In this document: positions 25,331 to 36,815 of the stretch, piece after piece
How positions within the stretch are numbered: position 1 is the stretch's first letter
How the letters are laid out: each line of letters begins with the position of its first letter
Assembly: GCF_029962835.1 (NCBI RefSeq)
Contig: NC_080577.1
Location: 2,046,001-2,110,000 of the forward strand
From: Magnolia sinica
Taxonomy: Eukaryota > Streptophyta > Magnoliopsida > Magnoliales > Magnoliaceae
DNA length: 64,000 nucleotides
Direction of reading: 5' to 3'
Translations under genes and position numbers: made by a program
The notes under the pieces: model-generated
Seen by the model: the letters and a program-made list of their open reading frames with translations, nothing else
What the model was told of the DNA's origin: nothing
Database searches by the model: none

Positions 25331-25523
25331 GCCATAAAATCATTTTGGTCAGATGATCCTGACTGCTTGATTAGCCAATTCTGTAAGTAAATGTGAATTC
25401 TGATTTTTGGGTCATGGCCCATATGTAGAGGGACCCGGCGGTCTTGTGAAAGCTGCCATGTGCTGCCATGGGACATTGAGTGATGATAGTTGCATAGCTC
25501 CCCTCTATGTTTCATATTCTTTA

Positions 25524-25804
25524 GGGGCTGTTTGGATTGGTGGAAATCAAAAGGTGATTGAGGAAATGAAATTGATTTTCTTAGATGTGTGATTTCTTTC
25601 GTTTGTCAGATCGAGGAAATCAATTTTCTTTTCCTCAAATTTTCTCTATGAAGGGTCATCTCCTTTTCTACTCTCAGACCTAAAGAAAAGGAAACATTTT
25701 CCTTTTCGACGATTTCCCACAGATCTCCCTTTCCAGAGTTTTCCTTAGATGTGATGTTTTCCTTTCCTCATTTACTTTCTGATTTCCACCAATCCAAACA
25801 GGCC
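25524..25804. mobile_element. Tourist-like (PIF/Harbinger) MITE
   Basis: The 281-bp element begins GGGGCTGTTTGGATTGGTGG and ends with the inverse, CCACCAATCCAAACAGGCC, giving about 25 bp of terminal inverted repeat. It is flanked by TTA at 25521-25523 and 25805-25807, the PIF/Harbinger target. It sits 28 bp upstream of exon 3 of the XEG113-like gene, so its right end crowds the branch point and polypyrimidine tract. Confidence 0.9.
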
Positions 25805-27127
25805 TTAAAGAAGTTCAAATTGCTGTTTGCAGGTGCTTTGGACACCACACTTTTGGAGGCTTTATATAGGAAAGGCATTCCTGTCTTTGATATTGGAAGT
25901 AATATGACTACAGCTGATATTAGTTGGACATCATATGAATTTCTTGAAATGGGGAGAGAGAAAGTAAGTTTGATCACTCTTTTTCTATCGTTCGGCTACG
26001 AGATATTGATGTGCAATGCAGACATGGTTTGGTTGAAGGTAATCTTCACTTGGTTTTATTCTAAAATCTACTAATATAGTCCATTTCACTGGATTATTAA
26101 GTCTTTCGAATTGGAGACTAGATCGGACATGTATGTGCATAACAGCACTGACTCTAGTCTGGTCTTGATGAATACCATTGACACCTTAGGCCCGATACTA
26201 ATTTGATCCTTTTTAGTCCACTCACCACTAATTTCTGTTAATCTGTTGCCAAGCTAAAAATCATGTTCTACTATGTTATTTCGTGCCAGTTCTACTATGT
26301 TGGCCAACTAAGATAGGTTTAAATGTTTACCGTTGTGAGGTTGATGGATCTATGGTTAGAAAAGAACCAATAGATTGCAATGAGATTCCCACAGTAATTA
26401 AATAGGCCCCACCACAATTCTGACATTCCGTAACGAATCCCATGAAGGATTATAGGTCATTTGCGATCAGATCACCACTTTTGCTGATCCAAAATCATGT
26501 TTTCATACTCATAGTGTATATTAAATTGTGGAATAAATCTCTATTAAGAACCTAGAGATTTATCCTTTGATTTATGAAACATCTTATATATAATGGAATG
26601 CATGCAGGACCTATAATAATAATAATAAGTGCTTTACTAAGCGCAAGCATGGCATGATAGGTCTAAGATCCAATGCATCTATCAGAATGGCACCACCATA
26701 TTGATGCCCTAGCCTAAGAGTTAGGTTGATTCACTGGTCAGGTGGGACATAGTTTGCAAAACAAATGTATGTCAACAAATCATGCCAGATTCAAGCAAAT
26801 ATGCCAAGAAGGAAAGAAGAACTAGCCTTGATAAAGAAATCAAGATTTCGAACCTCCAAACACCAAATATGGAGTTTACGCAATGGACCTGGCCACTTTT
26901 TACTCTATGTGCACAACAATAGTGAGGCTTGTACAAACTGGAAAAGTGTAGAAGGTTCTAGAGTAGGATAGACCGATGTAGTGGTCTGTAGTGAAATCTA
27001 GAAATACAAGCCACTACTAGGGTCTGGCCTATTATAGAGCCTTCTACACTCTTTCAATGTGTACATGCCTCGCTGCTATGTACATGCAGAGCCAAAAATG
27101 TCTAATGGCTAAGTCCATGGTGTAACC

Positions 27128-27279
27128 ACACCCTGATCCATAGCTCAAGTGGTAGACTGAGTGAAAGATACCTCGTTTCAACACTGAGGTCTTGGCATCG
27201 ATCCCTAGTGGGGGTGGCTAACAGTGAAGTGTGAACTGACAATGGGGTGCACTTAACAAGCTAACTAAAAAAAAAAAAA
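27128..27279 (+). mobile_element. tRNA-derived SINE with 17-bp target-site duplication
   Basis: The element starts ACACCCTGATCCATAGCTC. It has an A-box-like TAGCTCAAGTGGTAGA and a B-box-like GGCATCGATCCC and ends in a run of A. The flanks AAGTCCATGGTGTAACC at 27111-27127 and 27280-27296 are identical. The perfect duplication points to a recent insertion. It lies in intron 3 of the XEG113-like gene. Confidence 0.9.
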
Positions 27280-28895
27280 AAGTCCATGGTGTAACCTCCT
27301 TGTCTATGACATTCTGCTCCATGACTACTGTAAATGCACTTTTTGGGACCCAAAATCTCCCTACAAATGACTCTTGTGTATCTTCTTTCTCCTCTTCTTC
27401 TTCTTCTCATTCGCATCAACTGTATCCTTCTCCCATGTAAGTTAATCATTTCTGCAAATGAATTCTTACTCTCGCCGCATATGAATGCACATAGACCTTC
27501 TCATATGGGTCATACCTGAAGGTTCAAGAGGAATATTTTGATACTCTGGCAGACTTAGTCTGGCAGGCTGATGGATGACACACAGGTAATTATAAATTAC
27601 TAAAAAATTGCTTACATGGCATACAAATAATTAGAATTAAAGCGTTCAAATTATGGGGACCAGTTTAGATGTATCATAAACTAATAATTACACTTATCTA
27701 GTTAATGAAACATTAGATCGCTAGACATTTATTGAACGGTTAGAAATGAAAAAAATCCAATGTTCTTATTTCAAAAAATATTTGTCCACGAATCAGATGT
27801 TCGGATTGTTCAACCAGCATGATTTTTATATTGTAACTTAATGACAGTGGGTTCTACAATTTAATCAGTTTAATTTGGGTTAACACATGCCACGTATTTT
27901 AACCATTTCTAAATGCCTGCATATCAAGTGTCATATGCAGCTCGAGTGTCAAATAACTCCCCAAGGTTCAAATATCACAACAATGGGCAGGAGGCCGGAA
28001 TTTTGTGATATTCTAAGCAATACCCAAACACACCCTTATACTGTCTGATTCTTCAAGCACAAAAATAAGCCTATATTAGAATTTTAAATGGTTCCAAAGA
28101 CTTTTTTGGCATGAAACCTGTTCCAATCTTCAAAAATAATATTGCCTTTTAATGGGTCATAGGTGTTGTTTGTAAACTAGATGAGGTGCCATTTTCTGGT
28201 ATTTCAAATACATTGGGAAAATTCAACTCCCCAAGGCAGTCCTGACTTTCCACCTTAATAGTACATTTCATCGAACATTGTATCAAAAACTAATTGAAAT
28301 GCTACATCCGGCCTCAACAGACTTTGTTATTAGCTGAAACTAAATTAATCTTGTGATTCGCTCTTCTTCATCTATTTTTATCATTAATTCAACATCTATG
28401 TCTCTGTATTGTTCTTGGTTCAGAATCCACTTCCGTATTTCGCATGTTTTCCAAAGGCAGACATTTTAACTTCAAGTGATCAGCTGATCCCCACAGTCAC
28501 TGATGACAGCTTGGAGAAATGGGAAGAAGGTGGACATTGTATTACAGTCTTTTGAAGTTTGTCTCATAGATTTTATTTCATTTTCATGTTCACATTTGCT
28601 TTAATGTTTCTAATAATTGTATATGCTGAGTGCCTAACGCATCACGCTGTTATAACTTGTCAGGACTAATTTGTGAACTCATTTAACGGAGTAGCATTGA
28701 CATTATATCTTGAGTCCAGGCCCATATTTAGCTGTCAAGAGCCAGGCATGGAGCTGAATTTCAGGCGAAATAAACTGGGCAGGGCCTGGACCAGATCCAC
28801 CCTAGACTAGCACAATGCTAATCCCTTTATATACATTATGAATTCCAGTTTTTGGGTGTGCTCAGGTATGAATATATAGATGGATATGAAAAAAT

Positions 28896-29283
28896 AGCTT
28901 TGCTAGGCACACACACGTGTGCAATAAAGCTTATGTACACGCCACACATGTAAAAGCATGGCACATGGGTGCAAGATCCAATCATCAGGTTGGTCTGACC
29001 ATGTACATCTTTTCCTAAAAATATATTGTCCACTCGGCATGTGACCCCAATACCAGAAACAGGTGGATGGGTGAGAAAACTTGAACCCAGTTTTTCATAG
29101 TGGTAGATTTCCTGTGCTAATCATCAACCACCTGACGAGTTGATCAACTTGGATCTTGGACTAGGGCATCAATATAGTGGTGTTGTTCTTTTGGATGGAT
29201 TTGACCTCAGACCTGTAGAGCCATGTTGGCACATGTGTGGTGTACTGAGATTTATTGCACACGAATGTGTGCTTAGCAAAGCT
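28896..29283. mobile_element. Foldback MITE in intron 4
   Basis: The left arm AGCTTTGCTAGGCACACA, then CGTGTGCAATAAAGCTTATG and ACGCCACACATG, recurs inverted in the right arm (CACATGTGTGG, ATTTATTGCACACG, TGTGTGCTTAGCAAAGCT). Arms are about 55-60 bp with several mismatches. No certain target duplication was found. Confidence 0.65.
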
Positions 29284-29676
29284 CAGGAATAAATACAAGT
29301 TATACAGACATAGTTTCAGATACTAGATGGGTTATATCTTCCAATCTGGGATATTTTTTAGTTGCATCATTTTTTAGTTGCGTTTGGATGCATTATTAAA
29401 TTGAATCCCAAGCATTCAACTTTAATCATGTTGATATGACCAAATGGTAACAAAGCTTACAGTATTCACAATGAGTGACCCTCAAATTACAGCTACATTT
29501 TCTTTCAAGTCCATCCTGAAATCGATGTAATTTCAATATGGTGCCCGGCACCACAAAATTACTAACTCCTTAGCACCCTCATCCATGCTGGATTTGTGCA
29601 ATGCCTCAACATTGCTCAGGTCAGCCCATCATCCACTTGCACTACTAAGTACTAGACACCAAGGAATTAGTGAGAA

Positions 29677-30053
29677 TGTAAGATAACCCAAAAGAGTGGC
29701 TGTATTAGACTATTTAGAGAAGATTACAACTTCGAGGAGTTTGTCCCAAATGAGGACTCCCCTATTATAGGCTTGAGAACCTTCCAGCTACTTAACACCA
29801 ATGGTTACGATTAATCTATGTGGCATATATCCAATGGTCAAGAATTCTCTAGAATCGTTATATATTCTTCTGCACTTCTCTGGGCTACCAAAAACTCACT
29901 AAAGACAACCTTCCTGAGATATCTACACAAATTTACCATTTTCTAGCTACCTCTACACTTATCTATAGGATTCTAGCCAACTACAAAAGTCTCTGTACAT
30001 TATGTACTAACCTCCTATGTACAAAATGAGCCAGAAATGGCCAAACCCCAACA
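29677..30053 (-). mobile_element. Copia-type LTR (solo or fragment)
   Basis: Read on the minus strand it starts TGTTGGGGTTTGGCC and ends TTACA, and it holds a TATA-like CCTATAATAGGGG near its 3' third, as in Copia LTRs. No internal coding region adjoins it and no matching 5-bp duplication was seen, so it is a relic. It lies in intron 4 of the XEG113-like gene. Confidence 0.55.
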
Positions 30054-31618
30054 TTACCCGTGACACTAATCATTTGATATGAATGCTAAGGAAGGTAACA
30101 GATTGTTGTAGTTCAATTTAATACTTCCTTTCTCTATTTCATTTCTTGAATTGTAGATTAAATCTTCATTTTTCAGAAAATTATGTTTGATTTTGTTTTT
30201 TGTTTCTGCCACTTTCCCCTTAAGATTGGCTTTTCTTGATGACATGCCAATTTACCATAAAATCTGATGCAAAAATGTCCTTATATTTGTAAGCAAAGGC
30301 CAAAATACGAGCTACATGTTTCGGTTGTGATCTGAGTAACTTCTTTTCCTACATTTTTTTAGAACAGATCTTGTTCGTTAACTTCTTCTTTTTTATCTCA
30401 AATCCAACATAATTGTTTTAGCAATCTATCTGCTTAGACAATTCAGTTTGCTCAGACAATTTGGTTTTCACCTTCCACAGTAAAACGTGACTTAAACGTT
30501 GGAATTTTCTACTGGCAACCGGCAGAATCTGCAAAAAGATTTGCAAAGGAATGGATGGATATGATTCAAACTTATGACGGTCTATGAGATCAGTTGAGTT
30601 TTAATCCACTCATGCTCAAAAGTTTGGGACCTTCCATTGATGAAGAAAGCGGACTTTTCTATGCTTTTGATGGTAGCCTTAAGCTGGGAATCTTGCCTGC
30701 AAGTATATTTTGCAGTGGACATACATACTTTGTCCAGGTAAGTCCTAGTGTGCTCTAGTAAATCCAACGGGTGGATCCCACTGTAAATGGGTCACAGTCC
30801 AAAATCATATTATTTGGCAATCCTAGCCTCCAAGTTATGGGTTTTTGTTTTCTATCTGGACCACTGACTCTACTTTGTGTCAACCATCCATTTGATGGCC
30901 ACCAATCCAACAGTTAGGATCACCCATTCAGTGTGATTTTGGGTCTATTACCAGTCAAAATGGGACCCGCAATTTTGACAGTTTGGGTTTTGGTACATTT
31001 AACTCTTCCTAGGAAAATCTTTATGCAAATATCACTTATCATATACCGTTTTCTTTTTTCTTTTTTCAATAGCATGGAATGACTCTATCTGCATTTCTGT
31101 GGTAGTTCACTATTTTTCTAAGCCTTTAACTTCATAGACAGGCAATGTATGAACAGCTCAGATTGGAACCATATGCTGCACATACTACATATCAGCATTC
31201 GGGTACTGACGGAAAGCGCCACCGTCTACAGGAAGCGAGGCTTTTCCATGACCCACCAGAATATTATGATTTGCCTGGTAATCTCTATACATAAGGTCTA
31301 ATGTAGCTTGTGTATTGTATTCCTTCAGATTGCTACTTGTGAATACGTGTTGATAGTACATAATTAAGACTTCCCCATGCGAGGAATGATCACATACAAC
31401 CCATTGCATGGGAACTTTGGATGCAACCCAGATGACATGCCAATGTGTCACGTGTAGGGATCCAAGATATGTGTAAGGTGGGTCCTGCCATGAGGATGAT
31501 CTGGATAACAAAAATAAATAAATCATGCAATCCACTCATCATGCAGGTCCCACTTGTACTTTGAATCCAATCTTTCACAGGTTTGAGTTAAGCCATCCAT
31601 AGTTTTTGTATGTGGTGC

Positions 31619-34600
31619 TGTCACGCCCTGAAAATCCGGGGTCGAGTAGAAGTCCAACTCCCGAGTTCCAACGCATCACTTATGCAACATATTTAATGAT
31701 GATTAAATGTTGTCTGTATTAGTGCATAAAACATGAATAAGATTAAGCCAAATCAGCAATACATAATCCAGGGATAGTTATAAAATGCAAGCGGAAGACT
31801 TACTCAAATATGTTTAGCATTATAACTCAGTATAGGTCCCCAAAGTATGTATGCATTGTCAGGTCAATAATTACATGTATTGTTTCAAATTACAAAAATG
31901 TCAAAAAGGTAATCGTCCACTACAAGTATAACCCTGAAGCCCCGCCGATCAGAACGATCTATGCAAACCCGCCTGAATACTGCATATATGAGAAGGCATC
32001 CTCATCGTCTACGAAGTCCGCCTCTGCCTCATCAGTCGGGTCTCCATCTGCAGCTAAGACAGAGTCTGGTTGGTGTGTACAACACCGTCCCGTAACATGG
32101 GAGTGAGTGATCAACTCAGTGGAACAATAAAGCAAAGGTAAACATGTTCTCAATTCAGTCAAGCAGTAATGATAAAACAATACAATCAAATATCCCTAAG
32201 TACTTTGATTAATGCAAGAATGGTATGAATAAATGATGCATGCCCTCGCCTGCACTCCCTCTGCGATCTTCATCTAATGGTCGCGCATGTCAGTCACTTC
32301 GTCAGTGCTCTGCCCAACACCAAACGGCACATGCAGTGCGGTGCATGAACGTGATTACCAAGTTCTTATTAGTCCTTTTCATACATCAGGATTGGGAAGC
32401 TAAGGTACCTCCCTTATATCAATTCCTAAACGGTGATCCATTCTAGGGTCATCAATCCTAGTAAATCTCATACGATATTACGGTTCTAGGTCACTGCAAA
32501 GGGCTCGTCACCTTATCAGTGCAGGCCTAGTTTGTACTCTTGTTGTTGCGTAAGGGCTCGTCGCCTCTACGTAGTCTTAGCGTGCGCTCGAGGTCACTAC
32601 AAAGGGCTCTTCACCTTATCAGTGTAGGCCGACAGCTCGAATACAGTGTCCCATACCACCGTATTCGGCTCACGAGTCTGGGTTGCTCACTGGTCACTAC
32701 GGGGAGGCTCGTCACCCCAGCGTAGGCCAACAGCTCGACCACGGTGTCCCATACCACCATGCCTGGCTCATGAGTCTTAGCGGATCGAGGTACCAAGGTT
32801 TAAAAGGGTTTTCACTGGTGAGTTTGGTACCTTGGATTCAAGCAATAGCGTCCATACATAGTGAACATACATCGGGTCAATCGGGTTACTTGACGAGCCC
32901 GACTAGTACGAGCGCACATTGAGTTGATCGACATGAAGTGTGTAAACACTCCGTGTGGCCTAACCACTGCCGACATCCCAAGTACGGCTCAGATTCATCG
33001 ATCATGTCCTATGTGGCGAAACAACCTTAGCCACCTATTCAGTGCCTGTTACCGATTGCCTGGACTATTCCGTAGTCCCAAACACATTAAATTATAACAG
33101 ATAATCATACAAGCTAATCAGAACAGTAATGGATCAACAATTCCAATCATACTAGCATATGAGCATTTGATGGATTTCAACTTAAACATGAATTCACACA
33201 TATGTACTCCCTAAGTAAAACAAACGAAGAATGTAAGTTACATGGAGGAAATCATACACATCGTTAAGATAGTTGAGAATCTCTTCTCAACGCCCATATA
33301 AAGTACAATTTATTACACACTTCTTCATTCAGACATTTCTACAAACACTTAGACTACATATTCTAACATACATGACGTATGTTGGTGATAGCATATATTA
33401 GGGCAAATCCTTTCACTAAGGAATTGTCACATATACTTCAACCATATGTCTACAACAGTTAATCATGGCAAATCCATATCCAGAATCCATACACATACAA
33501 ACATTTCAACAAACACAAGAATACACAATATTCAACATAGTTCATATATATGTGTAAAGTGCGGGAACAACGTGTCTAAGCATGTGATAGCAATTCAAGT
33601 CAGTCATAAATCATTAACTGACATTGAAAGCCTTGAAAACTATAACCTAAACATTTATAGTCCGCACCTTTCACCGGTAGACTCGTAGCGAACTCAGTTT
33701 TAAAAGTTAAGTCTTGTCTACGGCACCACAATAACCTATAACAGGGAATAGGTTAGCTAATTCATCTATTACGCTAGTCGAAAACCCTAAGACAAGTTAG
33801 GGTTAGGTTTTCTTACCTAAGTACGGAGTCGGAATCGCCGGATTTGTGATACATGAATGGCGATTGAGTGCGTGGAGTAGCGGGATCGGATCCCAGGAAG
33901 AATCTCCAACTCTCACTCTCACTTTCTCTCTTTTCCCTTCTCTTTTCTCTTCTCTCTCTCCTAGGGTTTCTCAAATTCGTATGGGGTGAGAGGGAGAGGG
34001 TTTAAGGTCCTTATATAGGCCCAGGTTTGATGGGAATGGCCCCAGGGCCAAGGCATACTTAGGTTATATCCAAATACGGACTGTTCCGGTCCAACGGAGC
34101 ACTTCTGGTGGCCCCTTTTCCACGTGCGGTCGGACTTAAGCTCCCTGACCATGGATCTAGGTCAGGCTGAGTTTTCGTTCCGATCGGGTTTGTAGATCAG
34201 CCGTGGCGGACCAGTTTCAGTTCAACGGTCACGGTCACTCGATCAGGGTCACAAGTACACCGACATGTGTGAGACATTTCTCCTGATCCGAGGGTGTATT
34301 TGGGTCAGATTCTGACGGTCTGAATCCTTATATTTGGCCCGCAAGCGACACGACTCAGATTACTTAAATTCGGATTTTATTTCTAAATATTTTCACGTTT
34401 CTCACACACTTTGCTCCGGGCTCAAGTTGTGCATTTCTAGACACAGTTAGGACTTGATTTCCGAGGGAGTTGTCAAGTCCAGTAATGCGGTCATATCCGT
34501 ATAGTTTCGGGGTAATCGGACTTTCGACGTGCGGTCCAGGTCCGATACGGAGTTTCGGTGTGCTCCCGAGAGCAACCGGGTTTAGGGATGGATTCTAGAT

Positions 34601-34797
34601 TTCAGGGTAACGTAGCGTCAATGATACTGCACGGTTTGGGTCTTGCAGATCATATTTAAAGTGATTAGTGCTAATTTCATAAGCACTCTAGTTTAGCACT
34701 TGCTAACATTAACCTAATTTCTAAAGGTTTTGGTCCTGGGTGATTTCTACCTGAGGTGGTACTCAGGTCCTTGTATGGATTTTTCCGAGACGTTACA
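31619..34797 (-). mobile_element. Large solo-LTR-like element (3.2 kb) in intron 6
   Basis: The element starts TGTCACGCCC and ends GACGTTACA (TG...CA), flanked by the 5-bp duplication GGTGC at 31614-31618 and 34798-34802. On the minus strand a TATATAAGG box lies at about 34,010-34,018, followed by a purine-rich leader and a plausible splice donor (CTTAG|GTAAGA, about 33,815). No gag or pol was recognised and no second terminal repeat was seen, so a solo LTR of a large-LTR Ty3-type family, or a large non-coding LTR derivative, is the best reading. It looks structurally whole at both ends. Confidence 0.7.
32480..32785. repeat. About 110-bp tandem repeats inside the large LTR-like element
   Basis: Three diverged units each carry GGTCACT(G/A)C, GGCTCGTCACC, GTGTAGGCC, CAGCTCGA and GTGTCCCATACCACC in order. 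They are internal to the element at 31,619-34,797. Confidence 0.75.
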
Positions 34798-35207
34798 GGT
34801 GCACATCTGATGAGCGGACAGGCCTGACTGTTTAGCTAGGTGATCTTCGTGGCAAGGTCCACCTTATACACCGCTAAGAGGCCCTACACACTGACACTTG
34901 AGCTGGGTTGCAAGAGAGGTTCCCGTGTGAGTTATAGATGATCTTCCCTTTTCGCATGCAGTCCATTTATTTGTGTTTGTATACACTCATGACACTGTAA
35001 TTTGTTGCAGGGAAAACTCAATGGCTGTAACTTGAGTTTAAAATTAGTGCAGGTGGTTTCTTGTCATTTAAACCATGCATTCCCAGGAGTCTGCTGCTAG
35101 ATGGGGAGCATATAATTGAATCGCACTTTTCCCTCATTAATTACCAAGTATGCATTGGTCGTCCATCAGCCTAGTCTCAATACTTTCCTTTTTAAATATC
35201 TCAGTAT

Positions 35208-35312
35208 GGGCGTGTTTGGTTGCACCAAATTTATGAAATATCATGAAAATTCTCACCAATTAGACTGATTGATCATGAAATATCATGATATTTGGTGCAA
35301 CCAAGCACACCC
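35208..35312. mobile_element. Very short MITE (105 bp hairpin)
   Basis: The left arm GGGCGTGTTTGGTTGCACCA and the right arm (complement GGGTGTGCTTGGTTGCACCA) form a 23-bp inverted repeat with two mismatches around a 59-bp core that is itself rich in TCATGATA palindromes. It lies in intron 7 of the XEG113-like gene. Confidence 0.85.
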
Positions 35313-35904
35313 TAAGAAAATACTAATGTCTGTTAATCACTTCTATTCGAAACATCCTTGCTTATACAGTTGAAGCAGATCAGAGCAGCGCTTTTTTGTT
35401 GCTTTGTTGTTGAATCGGACACTGGTGAGAAGTTTGCAAACCTTCAGGCCATTGCCTGCCTTCAAAATGTTTTCCATTTAAATTGCAATTTCTAGACTGA
35501 GAAAATATTGCACTCTTGTTCCAATTTCAAAAGATGACAAGTGAGAACCCCAATGCATTTCGAAATCTGATTTGAACATGTCATGCTTTCAGTATATAGT
35601 TAATGCACACAGCAATGTATAGTATAGTTTTAACAGACTCTAGATAAAACAAATTACTTGTTAGTACAGTGTTTGTCTGGTCATTTATTATCCATGAGTA
35701 TTGGGATCGATAGAAATGCAGAGCAAAATCTCACCCCTTTGACTGTTGAATGTAATTAACTCAAGGATCCTGTTTAATGGACTGGATATAAGATTAAGGA
35801 TTTATACAGGTGTTGAACTGTTGAATCCTTGATGATGAGCTGAAATACTGTGTTTTGTGTAACTTTCTAGACATGGCCCAGTTTATAGTTTATGTCATTC
35901 AACA

Positions 35905-35907
<3 letters not shown>

Positions 35908-35959
<52 letters not shown>
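35908..35959. repeat. (CT)n microsatellite
   Basis: About 26 perfect CT units form a long polypyrimidine tract 19 bp upstream of exon 9 of the XEG113-like gene, in effect an extended splice-acceptor tract. Confidence 0.95.
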
Positions 35960-35962
<3 letters not shown>

Positions 35963-36589
35963 GTATTTTTCTTCCAGGTGATGCCACCATTGTGGTGCAG
36001 ATTCGATAGACTGTGGTCCCGACATCCTGGATTTCTGCCTGGGACATTGACAAGACAGCCTTTTCTCTGCCCCTTGGATCATGTATTTGAGGTATTGCCA
36101 TTTCCAGGATTGATTAACGAAATATGAGTTGGGAATTTTCCCACATGTGATGTAAACAATGGCTGCACTATACTTCTAGGCGGGCCCGCTTGGGCTTGTT
36201 TTGATTACTGTGTTGTGTTTGGTGCATCGGTATGTGACTGATTAATGCTTACATGGTAAATGAAACTGTTTATGAGAATGGATGGTATGTGTCACTACTC
36301 AAATGAGCTGCTGTAAGTTGCAATTTCACCTGATTAGACCAGAACATCTGTTAGAATGATGCTAAAGAGTCACTGCATTTTAAGGCATGCGCTCATCATT
36401 TGCATGCATTGTGCACGTTCGATTACACAATCACCTCGAAATCTAATTGCTAGTCTAGAAAAGTAGAAATAACCAAATCATAATTTCCTTAAAGGTCATG
36501 TTTTGATTTCACCAATCCAATGGAAATAAATGGAATGTGAAAACGTTCTACATTGATAGGACAGATTGAGATGTTTGGATAGCAAAGAG

Positions 36590-36815
36590 AAGGCCATGTT
36601 TGGATGCACAAATCAACTTGAATTGCTAGTGCTAGTCTAGTAAAGTGGAAATAACCAAATCATAATTTCTGAGTACATATTGGCTGGGCATCAAATTGCA
36701 ATCAGGTTACTTTCAAGTTGGATTTGATTTCTAGAAAACATCATTAATCTTTGTCAGCTCTACTTGATTAGACCAAATGTTTGCAGTTCAGCTTGTGCAA
36801 CCAAACACAGCCTTA
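36590..36815. mobile_element. Degraded Tourist-like MITE
   Basis: Left end GGCCATGTTTGGATGCACAA and right end TTGTGCAACCAAACACAGCC are inverted partners. A related GTTTGGAT...AAAGTAGAAATAACC stretch just upstream (36,420-36,590) suggests two adjacent copies. It lies in intron 9. Confidence 0.6.

Noticed and set aside
31185-31535. A 116-residue minus-strand frame
   Set aside because: It is the antisense shadow of exon 6 of the XEG113-like gene plus intron.
35855-36127. Open frame with a Ser-Leu repeat upstream of PPLWCRFDRLW
   Set aside because: The repeat part is the (CT)n polypyrimidine tract of an intron; only 35978-36091 is exon of the XEG113-like gene.
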